A stretch of DNA of 64,000 nt from positions 823,575-887,574 of the forward strand of contig VZRZ01005367.1 in assembly GCA_013398175.1 (NCBI GenBank). Direction: 5' to 3'. The stretch's first letter is position 1. Each line of letters starts with the position of its first letter. Shown one piece after another: positions 1-12,640 of this stretch. The DNA comes from Climacteris rufus (taxonomy: Eukaryota > Chordata > Aves > Passeriformes > Climacteridae). Below the pieces are notes generated by a model. The model had not been told where the DNA came from and searched no databases. It worked only from the letters and a program-made list of their open reading frames with translations. The translations under genes and the position numbers were made by a program.

Positions 1-3000
1 AAAAAAAAAGAAAAAATAAAGAAAACCACTTATATTTTCTTTAAATGTGGAGCTATCAAATTTGTCACAATTTTCAAAATGAAACATTTATCATCCATTT
101 AGGTCTCAGTGACTGCATAATTTTTTTATATTATAGAATAGTTTAAGGGAAAAATTCTAGTGCTGTGCAAACCACATCTTTCCTCCCACTCTTACCCAAA
201 GGTATCTTGAAGTTTCTCAAACAGGATCCATCCCCAAAGCAGCAATTTTGCCATTTCTTCAGAAAAAAGGCCACATCAGTAGCACAAAAGGGGAAGGCTA
301 TCCCCATGGGCGTGCCAATCTCTGCTTTACTGAGAAAGGGCTGGGATCATCTCTCTTTTTCATATTTTACAGTTCACCTTCTTTAGCTGGGAATTGGGAG
401 CTACAGAACTGATGGTCTGAGTGAGGACAGGTCTGGAAATTAGCACACCCTGAGAGGATCAGTTGGTTCACATCTCTTGGCTTTCTGTTTCCAGGTGCTA
501 CAGATTCAGGCTACCACCTGTCCCCATTAAAATCACAGTTTTGAGTTCTTCTTCCCCATCTCATGAGTTAAACACATATTTTTTTCAGTAAATTAAAAGT
601 GGGAATCTGATATAACAATGTGCCAGTAAGATCTGGAGCCTTTGGCTTGCCCTTCCATTGTCTGTGCTTCAATCAGTCAGCTCACACCAAGATTATAAAA
701 AACCTGACCCAGGAGTTTACAGTCTGAAGCCCAAATTGAACAGAGCAGTCAGCAGATTATATATTCTACCAAACAATGAGGTCTTCAGTCCCTTTTTGAA
801 CCAGTTTTCATTACAGGGGTTATGTTTGTATCATATTGCTGAGAATTACACAAAACCATTATTTTTGAAATGAGTACCGTAGACAACAGTGTTGTCAACA
901 ATGCAAGTTGTTAGTAAAGTGTGTATATTTACAGCAGCATGAGAAGTATTTCAGAGAGCTCTAAGCATGTTCAATTCCACATCCACATGCATGCAGCATT
1001 TCAGAAAATGTAAAGCTTAACTACTATGTGTTTTCCTTTGGAAGGGAAAGCTGGCAGAGGATGTTCCCATACATTTTTTACCTGTGAAATTTTATGTAAT
1101 AAGTCCCTACTTTATATATGATGTCAGTAGAAAGGATGTCTGAAAAAAGAATATAGTGCTGGCGTTTCTAACAAATAAACTATCTTCCCTTCCCAGTTTA
1201 TCCCATGCTAAACAGTAACTGTGGAACTTTCTTCCTAATAAAGCTTTAGAGCTACTACCATGACTTCTCACCCGTGCTGCAGAAATACTATCCAGATGAC
1301 CAAAGATTTTGTAATGCAGCAAGCTGCAACAAATATCCAGCTGAAACAGCGATTTAGTGGACTCAGAGCAAAACCAAACTATTTTTATGGCATATAAAAT
1401 TATGAGGAGCCTTTCCCAGTATATACCATGACTAATAATCATCAGTCTGTACAACAATGACACCTTAGCCACTCCCTCTGTGGTCACCTTTCATTAGCAA
1501 CCATCAAGTCTGCTAAAAACAGGACGAGAAATTGCAGTTTAAAAGTGAGATTTTATCAGCTTTCCCAGACAGCACCAGGTTGGGAAAGAAGGAAAAAAAA
1601 ACTTCCTCTCATAGTTGAAGGAGTAAATGAGCAACTAATAAACATTCTAATTTAATAAGTGCACATATCCTGCTAACAAATTTTCTTTTGAATAACAGAA
1701 CTGAAAGGTTGGTGTGGTGTTTTGTTTATGGTTTGGTTTGTTTTTTTCCAAAGAGTAAATCCCACAAATTATAGCAATAATGAAGAAAAATTGAGCAATG
1801 TCCACAAAAAGTTTAAACTGGGAAATCACAAGGCAAATGTTCTTTTTCCAGTTCAGAAATAAAATCCTAACTTGTTGATCTGTGTTCCCTCCACACCGTT
1901 TTTCACTCAGTGAAAACAGCACTGGCCTGCATAGACAATTCTCTTGAAAAGCCCATGAACCTTGAACGGCATTGCTGAAATCCTGCATTTCTGCCCCAAC
2001 AAGCCTGGCAGCTGGGCCTGAGCTGATGTAACCAGCTCCAAACACATATTCTCCACATCAACAGAGCTTTGCTTTCCTCTGCTGACGTGGGGGGATGCTG
2101 ATGTGCAGCAGCCAGGAGGGAATGGCTTACCCTGGGTCCCCTGCATGGCCTCATTAGCCCAGTGCAATCCATCAGGTTCTGTGATTGAAGGTGAGACTTC
2201 TTCAGCCAAACTCCTCTGCAGATGAGCTCATAGCACACATTCGGTGGTACCAGGCCATGGTCTCTTTCCTTCTGTACCACTGCCTCTGCACTACAGGGTC
2301 CTGAGGGAAAGCCAGGCTAATGTCATCTAACTCCATGCAGTTCCAGTGCTCATACACTGTTTTCAGCCTGTTGTCTGCCACAGGACCACGACCACCATCC
2401 ATGGTGCTGCCACTTTGGCCTGTCACATAATCCCACCTAGCTGACATTTCCTCCTGGGTGTAAGAGGCTTTGCATTATGTCTGTACTAGAAAAAGTCCTG
2501 AGAAGCTGAAATGACAAAAACCAGCCAGCCCTGAGGAGGTCTGGAAGAGCAGCACAGCACTGATCAGGACATTCATAGATATATCACCCTCCAGCTGTGG
2601 AGTTTTCTGGGGAAAACTTCATCAGAATGGGAATCTTAATGTAAATAAATGACTACTTCTGCATTCTTCCAGTCCAGCAGGCCAGAACAGGTAAATATCT
2701 ACTATCTCAGCATTCCAGCAACTATTAGAAATAGCCAGATAGGTTTCAATCATGCTTAATAATTAAAAGTAAGGAAGGGAGTTTCAGGTGTTGTGTTAAT
2801 CAACAGGTGCTAAAGGAATATGACCTTCCTTGGAGGCAAAGTTCGGCATGACAGCCAATTTTTTCCATGACACATACTAGAAAGCACAGAAATATAATCA
2901 GCAAGACCATTTTCTTGCTTCAAGGCTCAATATTTGAACAAATGAATCACTGATACATGCTTCAGATATTCCTATGCTAAAACTAGAGTATAAGTCATAT

Positions 3001-4663
3001 GTGTGAAATCCACTCCTGCCCCATAAGCTGCCTGTGACAGCTTTTTCCAAATACTGACCTAGAGAATGTCTGGTATGTTCAGACTGATGTAAGAAGTCTG
3101 GATTTTATATTCATGATCCAAATTTATAAGCACATGTCACACAAATGGACTTGTCTCAGCACTGATTTCAAGAACTAAGGAAAATGCAACAACACAAAAA
3201 AACTTTGCTGGGCCATTAGCTGAAGAAGCTAAATTTCATGAGAGGTATATGCTTCCATTGCCTTAGTAAAGGAAAACCATGGATTTGTCTGTCTGCATCT
3301 GAGTACAGAATAAAGAGTTCATGACTGAAACTGTTACATGTGGAAAGAGAAAGAGTCATTAATACATGCAGGGAGAAGTGCAGAAAAGAGCTGTTGTAGG
3401 TGCTCTAATAACTACAACAAGGGTCTGGGATTCAGGAAAACTGGGTATAATTGCAGGCTCTGACACAGACTTTCTTTATGACCTTAGGCTATCCACCAGA
3501 TATTGCCAACCACAAGTTATCCAGCCATACAACGGAGATATGGTTAATTAAAGCCCCCTACTCTATTTTGGTTGGCTCTCCTGTGTTGTTACACAGAGAC
3601 ATGGACCAAGAGAGAGATTTCTTTGACCATGAATGAAGGGAGGTGTAAGAATCCTCTCAAAGATGAATGTGACTCGATCCAAGAAAAAAGTAAAGCACAG
3701 CTTTGCAAGCCTGGGGGCTGAAGGAGAGGCTTCATCCATGCAGGTGGCATGGAGTGGAGCTGGTGGGACAGGGATTGCTGTTGAGTTGTCGGGAGCATTA
3801 GCACTGTAGAGAGGACAGACCCACCTGTGAGGAGGGGGCAGGTTTTACTATCAAAGCCAAGCTTATCTCCTTTGACTTAAATCAGGGCTACAACGATTTG
3901 CACCAGAGAAACAGCTGGTTCTGAAACCAAAATAGCTCCTTAGTCAAGGGCATATTCTAGGGCTTGAATCATCTTTAGCAAAGGAGAGGGGCTCAGTGTC
4001 AGTGAGTTTGATAGGGAACATGGGAAATACTAACTGACCTTTATGGAGAATGTCAGCACAGAGCACCAAGGCTTAATCCTCAAAAAGCCCTGAGGTATCA
4101 CTCTCATCAGTGCCAGGAAATTTGTGCCCCTCTGAACAGGCAGGCACACTTACCAACAGAGCATGCAGGTCTAGATGCTGTGTGTGCCTTAATTATTGCA
4201 TAATATTACAAAATATGATTTTTTAAAAACCTTTAAAATGCCCTGCTCAAACAAATCCAGCTTCATTTTTCAGAGGTCAGTAAAAGGACCAGCTCATTTC
4301 TTTGATGTAAATATTAGCTATGATGAATCTGCTCTCTCACAGAATCACTTCTTTCCTGGAGAGAGTAAAATGAGATGTTGTTGGACACAATGAATTTCCT
4401 TTTTGCCAAACTGGAATACCATCACTAGAGCATGAATTGAGTTAATTGATCTGGGATACCTCAGTATCAGTACTGCAGTACGAACAGCTTTGCCTTGTAA
4501 GGATGAGAAGCTGTTGACATACAGAGATCTCCAAATTTCCTATAAACCTACTTGATTCCTTGTAAAACATTTTAATTCCTGTGGCAAAACCACTAAGCCT
4601 TTATGGAGATGCCTTTGTGACTTGCCTTTTTGAGGCATCTCCCTCCTTCCATTCATTTTGCAG
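1..4663. other. non-coding stretch, nothing recognised
   Basis: AT-rich sequence starting with an A-rich run. The open frames present (longest about 130 codons, on the minus strand around 1.1-2.4 kb) overlap one another in different frames, have no recognisable domain and no convincing splice boundaries. I see no RNA gene. By synteny the left side of the window could be intronic or flanking sequence of PPP1R36 or the next gene, but nothing here proves that. Confidence 0.5.
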
Positions 4664-4820
4664 GTGAGAGCAAGCCAAGAACTCCTGAGTTCTCTGATTC
4701 GCTGCTGTTGTCACTGGACACTCTGCCACTGATGGGGGCCAGCTCCTGCATTCTGATCAGCACTACAGATGACATTGCATTGAGAATTATTGACATTGTC
4801 ACCGAGGGGGCCATAGTTGT
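4664..4820 (+). other. exon-like segment, identity unknown
   Basis: A 157-base stretch is bounded on the plus strand by a good acceptor (pyrimidine-rich run ending TTTTGCAG at 4663) and a consensus donor (GTGAGT at 4821-4826). Between them one frame is open and reads protein-like, including the piece TTDDIALRIIDIVTEGAIVV; it would enter after one codon base and leave after two. The minus strand is also open across the whole segment, with its own TTTTCCTAG acceptor near 4840-4850, so the strand is not certain. I do not recognise the protein. It could be an exon of an unrecognised gene, an exon of a long non-coding RNA, or chance. The two good splice signals around an open frame are what set it apart from its surroundings. 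Confidence 0.25.
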
Positions 4821-7378
4821 GTGAGTATAAATAAACACAGTGCTAGGAAAAGACACTCGAGGATAAATAGCGAAGGTAGTGCATTGTGTGAGACCAAAAT
4901 AACTCCTTGCTGTTCACTGAAAGTACCTTCCACTGGCTGTCATGTACTGGCTATTTCCAGCCAGGGTCCTTGTCTTCTCCTGAAAGGGAAAAGCATGTGT
5001 GACTTCAGCAGCCATGGGGCTCCTCTCTGTCCCTCCAAATGAGAACCTGGGAGTAAGGACACTGTGAGCAGCAGTGCTCGATGTCCAACATGTGCCAACA
5101 TTCTCAGAGCTGTGAAGATCCCAGGCAAAATTACCAGCACCTGAATGACTCTTCTTTCTCTCCCTCCCTTGAAGCCACAGGGTCTCTTCAGCAGCCCCCT
5201 CTCACAGGGCCCTGTTTGGGGCTTTCAGCCATGCTCTGTACCCCCAGAGGAGGTTTATGGATGGCACAAGTAAACTAAAACACACGAATGGCTGATCTCA
5301 TTGAGAGGCAGAAGCATGACAGAAAGATTTGGGCTAAGTCTATTGGCATATGTTACCTAAATGTGTCTCACCAATTTGGCTGAGAAGGTCTGTGGGTGCT
5401 TGGAACAGTGAGGGGAGAGGATGCAACAGGTCCATAATGCCCATGTTTTGCCACAGTGAGTGGCTTGAGTGAGAGCCAGGGGGCCATTCTGCTAACTGGA
5501 TCAGTTACACAACAATTTGATCCCAGACTACTGGGTACTGAAAGAGCCACACTCCTGGCATGTGACTCCATTTATATTAATTCATGAGGGATGAGTTTGG
5601 CTTGGAGGATACCTCAGATGAGAGCATGAAACCACAGAGAAGTATTTTGTCAAAATACAATACATGGACAAGTTCCTAATCTTCAATGTAACTGACAAAG
5701 ATTCACATTTAGAACTCACTGCAAAGCTAAAACAATGTTTTGGCATTAATAATGGTGTTAGTAGATGTCCTCTTAACACTTGAATGATGTTATTTTACTC
5801 TACAAAGTTACTATTCCACTGATTAAATTTTTCTTTGTTTTTTCTCTTTTAAAGTAGCACATTATGGAGAAATCCAGAACCTGGAGCCTATTCAACTGTT
5901 TTGCTCTCCCAGGTGCAGTGATGTTTACTTTGAAAGGAATCTTTCAGTGATCTTTTCCAATTACAAAATAGTAAAACAGAGACAATTCTTATCCTGCATT
6001 AGTTATTGTAAGCCCATTTAAGTAGTAAATTACTCATTATACTAAAGCTAGATTCCTGGATTTTTACATGACTTCTCTGCTTTGCTGCCAATATTCTGCT
6101 CAGTGTAGTACATCAGTTTTCCCTTTGAAGAGAATGTCCCCTCTTGAGTGGTATTCTAGTCACAACAGTCAGGTGTTTCAGACTGTGAAGGGTAGGTCAA
6201 AGACTAAAAATGAATATACTTCTACTTGTCCCATGGGATAGTAACACAACAATCAAGCCGTGTGTGGAAATGAACACTTAGAATTGCACAGAAAGCAATT
6301 CTTTTAATGCATATATGCTCTCAGCAATGCTTCTCACCTTCCTGTTGTCACACAACTTTTGCTGAAAGATTATACCTGGGACTGACATTTGCACTGTCAT
6401 CAGCCAATAGTTCATGCTCAACATTAAGGAGGTCTGTTCAAAGAGATGATCTAAATTGTGCATTTCATTGCTAAGAGGCACGTGCAACTTTGTTTTGTTT
6501 AAAGTTACATCCTTACTCCAAAGCTCAGTTCTTGTAGGGTTTTGCTCCACAAGACTTCATCATCCACAGAGACAGTTCAGAAATATTCTGAGTTTTGGTC
6601 CAGTATATTCATGGCTCCGTGTACTCAGTCAGCATGGAGTGTCTTGCTTGTCCAGATACACAGTCTGCTGCTTCAGGCCTGGAAAATCTGTTCATGCTTC
6701 CAGCCAGAAATCTCCAGAGGATTAAGTAGCCTCCAGGAAACCTCTTCTGAAATAGTGTTGAAATCAAAAAATGTTAACATGTGCAAAATACTGATTAAAC
6801 CTAAATTAATCCTGAAGTAGTTATGGTAGGTCTTCTGTGTGTTTGAACCTGCTGAACCAGCAACTGTGCAACATCTGAAGCAGCAATTGTTCAGGGCCAA
6901 AGTAAAAGCATAACAAGAAATCCCAGGTCTGCTTGGGGTATGTTTAGAGAGCTTGTCTGCGGGTAACTCGCAAGTGGCAAGACCTTCACTAAACTCTACG
7001 GCAATTATAGCCTCTGCCAGCTCAGTGAAACAAGAACAGACCCACTATCAGCTGCCCCAGTTGATCCTGTTGATGTAAACTCAGTCTCAGAGAGGTCTCA
7101 GGCCACCCAGGACTCTTGCTAGATCTGTTAGGGACTCATGAAGTCCTTCACCAACACCCTGAGTGAGAACCAGGAGGTTCAGGACAGGAAGTCCTGGAGT
7201 AGCTCCAGCACATCTGAAGTGTGGCAGATTAGAGTGGAGCAGCACAGAGTGCTGTTTAAACCCTGTAATCTTCACAACCACAGGTCTGAGACTGTCCTGG
7301 CAGCCCTGGTTCCTGGACCACTACTACTTCTCTCATGTAATCATCTGCTTAATGAAACAGAAGGTTTCTCAATGTCTC
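4821..7378. other. non-coding stretch
   Basis: No gene recognised. Short open frames around 6.3-7.0 kb lie opposite each other on both strands without splice signals or domains. The last 300 bases (7080-7378) adjoin the CR1 remnant and may be an unrecognised part of that insertion. Confidence 0.4.
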
Positions 7379-8510
7379 ATCTAGCTGGCTTTTGAGAGCC
7401 TCCAAGAAAAGAAATTGCAGACACTCTCTGGGCAACTTGCTCTGGTGCCTGACAACCCTCACTATGAAGAGTTTTCTTCCCTGTGCCTTGCTGGGATTCA
7501 TCAAATCTGGTCCCATGGATCCAGTTTATTTCAGTGATCCCAGCATTGCCCTCTTCAGTACCTCTCTCTTCCAAATTCTGACATTAAGACATGGATGCCT
7601 GGGAGCAAACTCTGCTAGTAAAAGCTGAAGCAAATTAAGTGCTGAGAACCTCAGACTTCTGTGTGTCCTTCGTCACTAGATCATCTACCTTTTTCAGAAG
7701 TGGACCCAGATTTTCTTGGTCTTCCTCCTGCCATTAATGTACCTGTAGAAACCCTTCCTTTTGCTCTTCTCATCATCAGCAGCTACCAGCTCAAACCCAG
7801 CTTTGGCTTTCTTAATCCCATCCCTGCCTGCCTGTGTAGTTCTGCACTGCTCCTTGATTGCCTGTCCCTGCTTCCCCCTGTTTTGTGTTTTCTCTTTATG
7901 TGTGAGTTCAGTCAGTAGTTCTCTGTACCTCTCTCTGGCCTCATGCACTGCCTGCTGAACCTCCTGCATGGCAGTGTGGGTCATTCTTGGGCTCTGAGGA
8001 GATGGTCCTTGAAGATCACCTAACCTTGTGTGTCCCTTTACTTTTCACAGCAATATGCCACAAGAAGCTGCCTGCTAGTTTCCTGAATAAGCCAAAGTCT
8101 GGTGTTCTGAGCCCAGGGTCTTTGTTCTGCTACTCACCTTCCTCTGCTTTCTCATGATCTTAAATCCTACCACTTCTTGGTCTCTCCAAGGCTGCCATTG
8201 ACCCTCACAACCCCAACCATTTCTTCCTTGTTTGTGAGTAGCAAATCAATCAGAGCATCTCCCTACTCTGCCTGGCCAGCACCTGTGTCAAGAAATCATC
8301 CCTGACCCACTCTAGAAATCTGGGTTGCTTGTGCCCTACTTTGTTTCCTGCACAGTAGATTTCAGGTTATGCAGTAAATCTTAGAAAAGCCAGAGCTTGA
8401 AACAGTGACACTTCTTCCACTTGTCAGAGAATGTTTCATCTACTTTGTCTTCTTGGCCAGTTATCTGTAGCAGATGCCTATCACGATGTTACCTGTGTTA
8501 GCCTTCCCTT
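7379..8510 (-). mobile_element. degenerate CR1 LINE, ORF2 fragment joined to 3' region
   Basis: Read on the minus strand, the piece from about 8510 down to 7650 resembles CR1 ORF2. It starts with a remnant of the endonuclease block IGICYR near 8480 and continues to a stretch coding for KGFYRYINGRRKTK near 7700-7760, typical of the linker between the endonuclease and the reverse transcriptase. Several in-frame stops and shifts are present, so it is dead. From about 7500 to 7380 the sequence becomes the CR1 3' region (contribution to TTGCCCAGAGAG at about 7430). The whole reverse transcriptase between the two parts is missing, so the copy carries a large internal deletion or is two insertions side by side. 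The right limit is uncertain; 8510-8800 may also belong to it. Confidence 0.7.
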
Positions 8511-11500
8511 TGCTCCTGGCCATCACATAGTCTGTAGCAGAATTCCACACATCTGAGCTGCTCCTCTCTGTGCAGAGCATAACTGGCTTCCACATCTCAC
8601 CTTCCTCCTTCTAAAATGCATGTATCCACCCAGCACTTCAGCTGTTAGAGCTCTTATAGCTCCTAAGTTCAAAGGAGCAATGGGTGGGTCAGTCCTCTGC
8701 CTATCCAGGTCTGCAGTACTGTGTCTCCCAATCCAGTCAATATAGAGATCTGGGCACTGTCTCAAGAGGACTCGCTGAAACACCTAAATTAGATGGTGCA
8801 CTTTCATCTCTTGGTCATTACACTGAAAAATGCTAATTACAGCCTTGGGTCAAGGCTTTAATCCACAGTCCCCACACATCCTATTATAGTCACAAATGTC
8901 ATGCACACTCTGCCAGGTTCAGAAGAAAGAATAACTATTCTAATGTAGTAAAGGCAGATGAACAATGGAAGCCCTCTCTCAAAGATCTAATAGTAATTTC
9001 CTTCACAAAGTCAAGGACTTCCCTGCTTGCCCAGATATGGTCATGGTTGGTGTGGTTTTGTTGGCTTCATAGAGGAGAGAGAAAAGGAAGGAGCCACACA
9101 GAGGGGAACTCATTTGAGGTCAGACCTTGTCAGGACCAGCACTCTTGGGAATTTGTGTCCAGAAACTACTTGTTTGTGTTTGTTTCTGCTGTATTCAAGG
9201 AAAGGGAAAAAGACTGTTTATATTTCTGTAAATAAATAAGATCACAGGGAGAAATACATTATATTAGCAGTGTCTCTTCCAAATAGAAAGGCTGTGACAG
9301 GCGACAGCCTGTTCATTGAACCTTAGTATAATCTCTTTCACATGGAAGAGGAATTAGGGTAAGAACATCTTGAAATTCTGCAAATTGCAGTTTGGTTTCC
9401 TTGCTTCAAGCTGTGAAAAATCTCACTGCAAACATTTACAATCCAGTTTGAGCCACAGGTGCTGTAACTGGCATGTGGTGCTTCCAGAGAAGTTTCCTTA
9501 CAAGATGAAGGTCCTAGTCGCAGCCAGCGCAGGAGCACGTATCACCAGTATTTGGAAGCAGGAAAGTCCAGAAAGGAAATCCAGATCTTAAGGAAATCCA
9601 GACTGACAACCTCTCTTCCAACTGCAAATCACTGCCTGGTCCAGTTTCCAGTTTCACTGCTGCTCTTTCCCCCAGCACACCTGCAGGTAAAAAAGCAGTA
9701 CAAGCAACAACCCGTTCCCAGGTGAGGAGCAAGTGAGGGGATGGTGCAGCTGTGTCTGTATGAAGGAGCTGCTACTGGTCCTCCTTGGTGGAGGATGGTT
9801 GGTGGGTTGGTTGGTTGGTTGGTTGGAAGGTGAAGCTCTGGCTTTGAGAGGGCAAGGGACACAAACCACAGAATAACCAGGAGCAATACGAGCTTTGTCA
9901 AAGATTCATGGAGTGCTTTGTCTATCTGAGAGGGGAACTAACTGGATGTACTAAAAACTATTTCGCCCCCCAGGCAGAGAGGAAACACTGGTGGGATCAG
10001 GAAACATGATGGCATCTTTCACTGCTGCAGAACCCAGTGAGTCCCCACTTGTAGTAACAAACAGCCACATTCCTCAAAACATATAGAAGTGTTAGTTCAC
10101 TGGTCTCACTGGAGCTTAGCACTACTAAAATGTCTGTGTGATTCCAAGAAAAAATTGACAACACTTGTTATTTTGCTGAAATGCTGGTTTTGGCCTGTGC
10201 AGAAAATATGTGCAGGCTCAGACTGCCTCAGTATTACATGTATTTCAGGCACTGGCCCCTAACAGGACAGGAAGAACAGTCTGAACAAGAGAGACTGGAG
10301 ACAGGGAACCTGCAAGACCTCCAGGTCCTGCCATGCTGGCCCACAGAGAGCTTGCTGAGCACAATGGGTGCTGCCTTCATAGGCTGCTGCCCCAAACCCA
10401 CCTGCAGTACAGTAAAATGGATTTGAGCTCACTTTGCTTCTTTCCATACCTCAAGACACCCAACTACATACCACAGTCACCCCAAATCCAGCTGGCTCCC
10501 CTGGCTACCCTGCCACCTTTCTCTCAGCTCCAAAGTCTGAAACTCTTAAGGACAGAGTTTCCTTAATTAATCATCAGGCAGATTTTTTTCTTTTCTTTTC
10601 TCTGTCTCTTTTTCCACTTCTGAGTTGCGATGCTTCCTGCCAACTTTCTGCTTGGAATGAATTTCTACAACAGAGCCATACAACTTCTGAAAATAGATAC
10701 TTACACTGGAAAGCCTGACACACCCTATATGGAGCCTGTGAGTGGCAGAACCATAATCAAAAGAGAGTCAAGACACTAGGCCGTGCTAGCAGCATTCAAT
10801 TAGGCTCTGAGCAAAGCAGCCCTAACAGAAGAAAGTAAATGGGAGCCCTGTACACGCCCCCAGGCTCTTTTGATCATTCAGAGGCATTTGAGTTTGTTCT
10901 CTCTAGGGTAACCCTAGCTCAGGTGAGTTATTCCAATATAGCTGGTATGTTCAGAACCCCTTGAAAAATAAAAATTCACGGAAATGGCCAACTGTCATGA
11001 TTTCCTGATATGAAACTGCATGCAACGCCTATGGGGAAAAAAAGCCAGAAGTCATATGATATGTCTGAGCTCTACCATCATTAACAAGGGTGGGTTTTTC
11101 AGGACAAAATTCTCCTGGGCCAAATAACAGGAGAGTGATAAATAAAGCTTGTCAACTGCCCTTTCTGACTCACTCTCTCCTGCTCAAGGGTGACTCACTG
11201 TCATGTGTGAAAAGCTGCCAGGTCTTCCTTACATGCTGAAACAAGCATGGGTTCTCTCTGTGAGACACACATAACCTCAGAAGAAGCAGACACCACTGAG
11301 AAGGCAGCCCTGGAAAGGACTCTGCTGACTAAAGGACCTGAACTTCAAACTATTTCTCAATCCTTTCTGAAAAGTTCAAGGTTGTTGTTAGATTACCACA
11401 GAAAACTTAGACCCAAAGCCATGGCTGAGGCCTTGGCTGGTGAGCGCAGTGTTTCAAACCACGGATCACTAGGACCATGAGGTTTTACCCAGGTAACTCC

Positions 11501-12520
11501 CGTGGAATGAGGCAGACAACACATTCTAGGTGCAGACAGAAGTAACTGAGTCCATGCCTGGTTCAGAGCTGCCTTTTGATCAAGGAAAGTGGTGTGACAA
11601 AAGCAGTCACTTGTTGCTCACTATTTCATGGTAAGAAGTCTGTGAGGAACCTGCCTTGAACCTGTAGAGGGGCAAACAAAGCATTTTGAACATCATCTCT
11701 CAATCTGAGTAGCTCATCGACTCTTTCTGAGCAGCACCAGTAGCTGCTCAGCACTCCCTCCTCTCTGCAGTGACACAGAGCTTGCAGGTAAGTGGCCATG
11801 CACAAAATGCTTGTTTGCACCCAGGAGCTTTGCTGCCTACGTGAGCATGTGCTCCACCCTTTGGTCTTCTCCTGTCCTCCCGGGCCCACCACCGGCCGAG
11901 TGCGCAACTCTGTGAATTCTCTGCCCCAGGCACTATTAACAAATCCCAGTTATTAGCACATACCACAGTCTGCATTGCCCTGCAGACAGGTGGCAAAGGA
12001 CACCTTGCCCTTGCACTCCTTCGAAGGCTCCACACGCTGTCTGTTGCCGTGCCATGACAAAGCAAGGTGCTTTGGCAAGGACAAGCGTGTGGGGATGTCA
12101 GTCCACGGAGCCCAGAGGGCCCTGTGATGCAGCTGAAGGGACACAGCTGCACCCATCCTTTAGCACAGAGGACTCCTGATGCAGGAACTGACAGGTTTCT
12201 CCCAAGACCAAGAGCAGGGGGATGTGCTGCAGCCTCCCTCAGCCCCAGGTATTAGCCAACATCTTGCTGTATCATGTGGGGAAACCACGCAGCCGCAGGG
12301 CAGTGATACCACAGCTGCCTCTCGCGTCTTCTGCCAGGTGTGCACCATCCAGGAGTCACCCATGCAGCTGGCAAAGACAGCTGCATGTGCTTGGACGCAG
12401 CAAGAGTCTCAGAAAACCTGCAACCATCTCAAGCAGCATCTCAAGGTCTTGTCACCGTTTTTCAGATCATATGACCTGTCTGCCCAAAATGGATGTGTAA
12501 CCTAGAGATGTTGATTTTGA
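8511..12520. other. non-coding stretch
   Basis: No gene recognised. It holds a short (GGTT)n simple repeat near 9.8 kb and pyrimidine-rich patches near 10.6 kb. Open frames of 90-130 codons around 11.6-12.5 kb occur on both strands in a locally GC-richer patch and show no domain. Confidence 0.4.
9797..9827. repeat. (GGTT)n simple repeat
   Basis: About seven tandem GGTT units with one interruption (GGTG). Confidence 0.9.
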
Positions 12521-12640
12521 ATAGAAACACAGAGTCATTGGGGTTGGAAGGGACCTTAAAAATCATCTAGTTCCAACTCCCCTGCCAAAGGCAGGGACAC
12601 CTTCTACTCAGGCTGCTCAGAGAATAGAGTGTTCCATCCC
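12521..12640 (-). mobile_element. CR1 3'-end fragment
   Basis: The plus strand reads GGGTTGGAAGGGACC, followed by the block AATCATCTAGTTCCAACTCC and a GCAGGGACACCTTCTACT tract. This is the reverse complement of the CR1 3' end. The terminal ATTCTRTG-like repeats are visible as CACAGAGTCAT at 12527-12538, so the element points to the minus strand and is truncated after about 120 bases. Confidence 0.85.
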
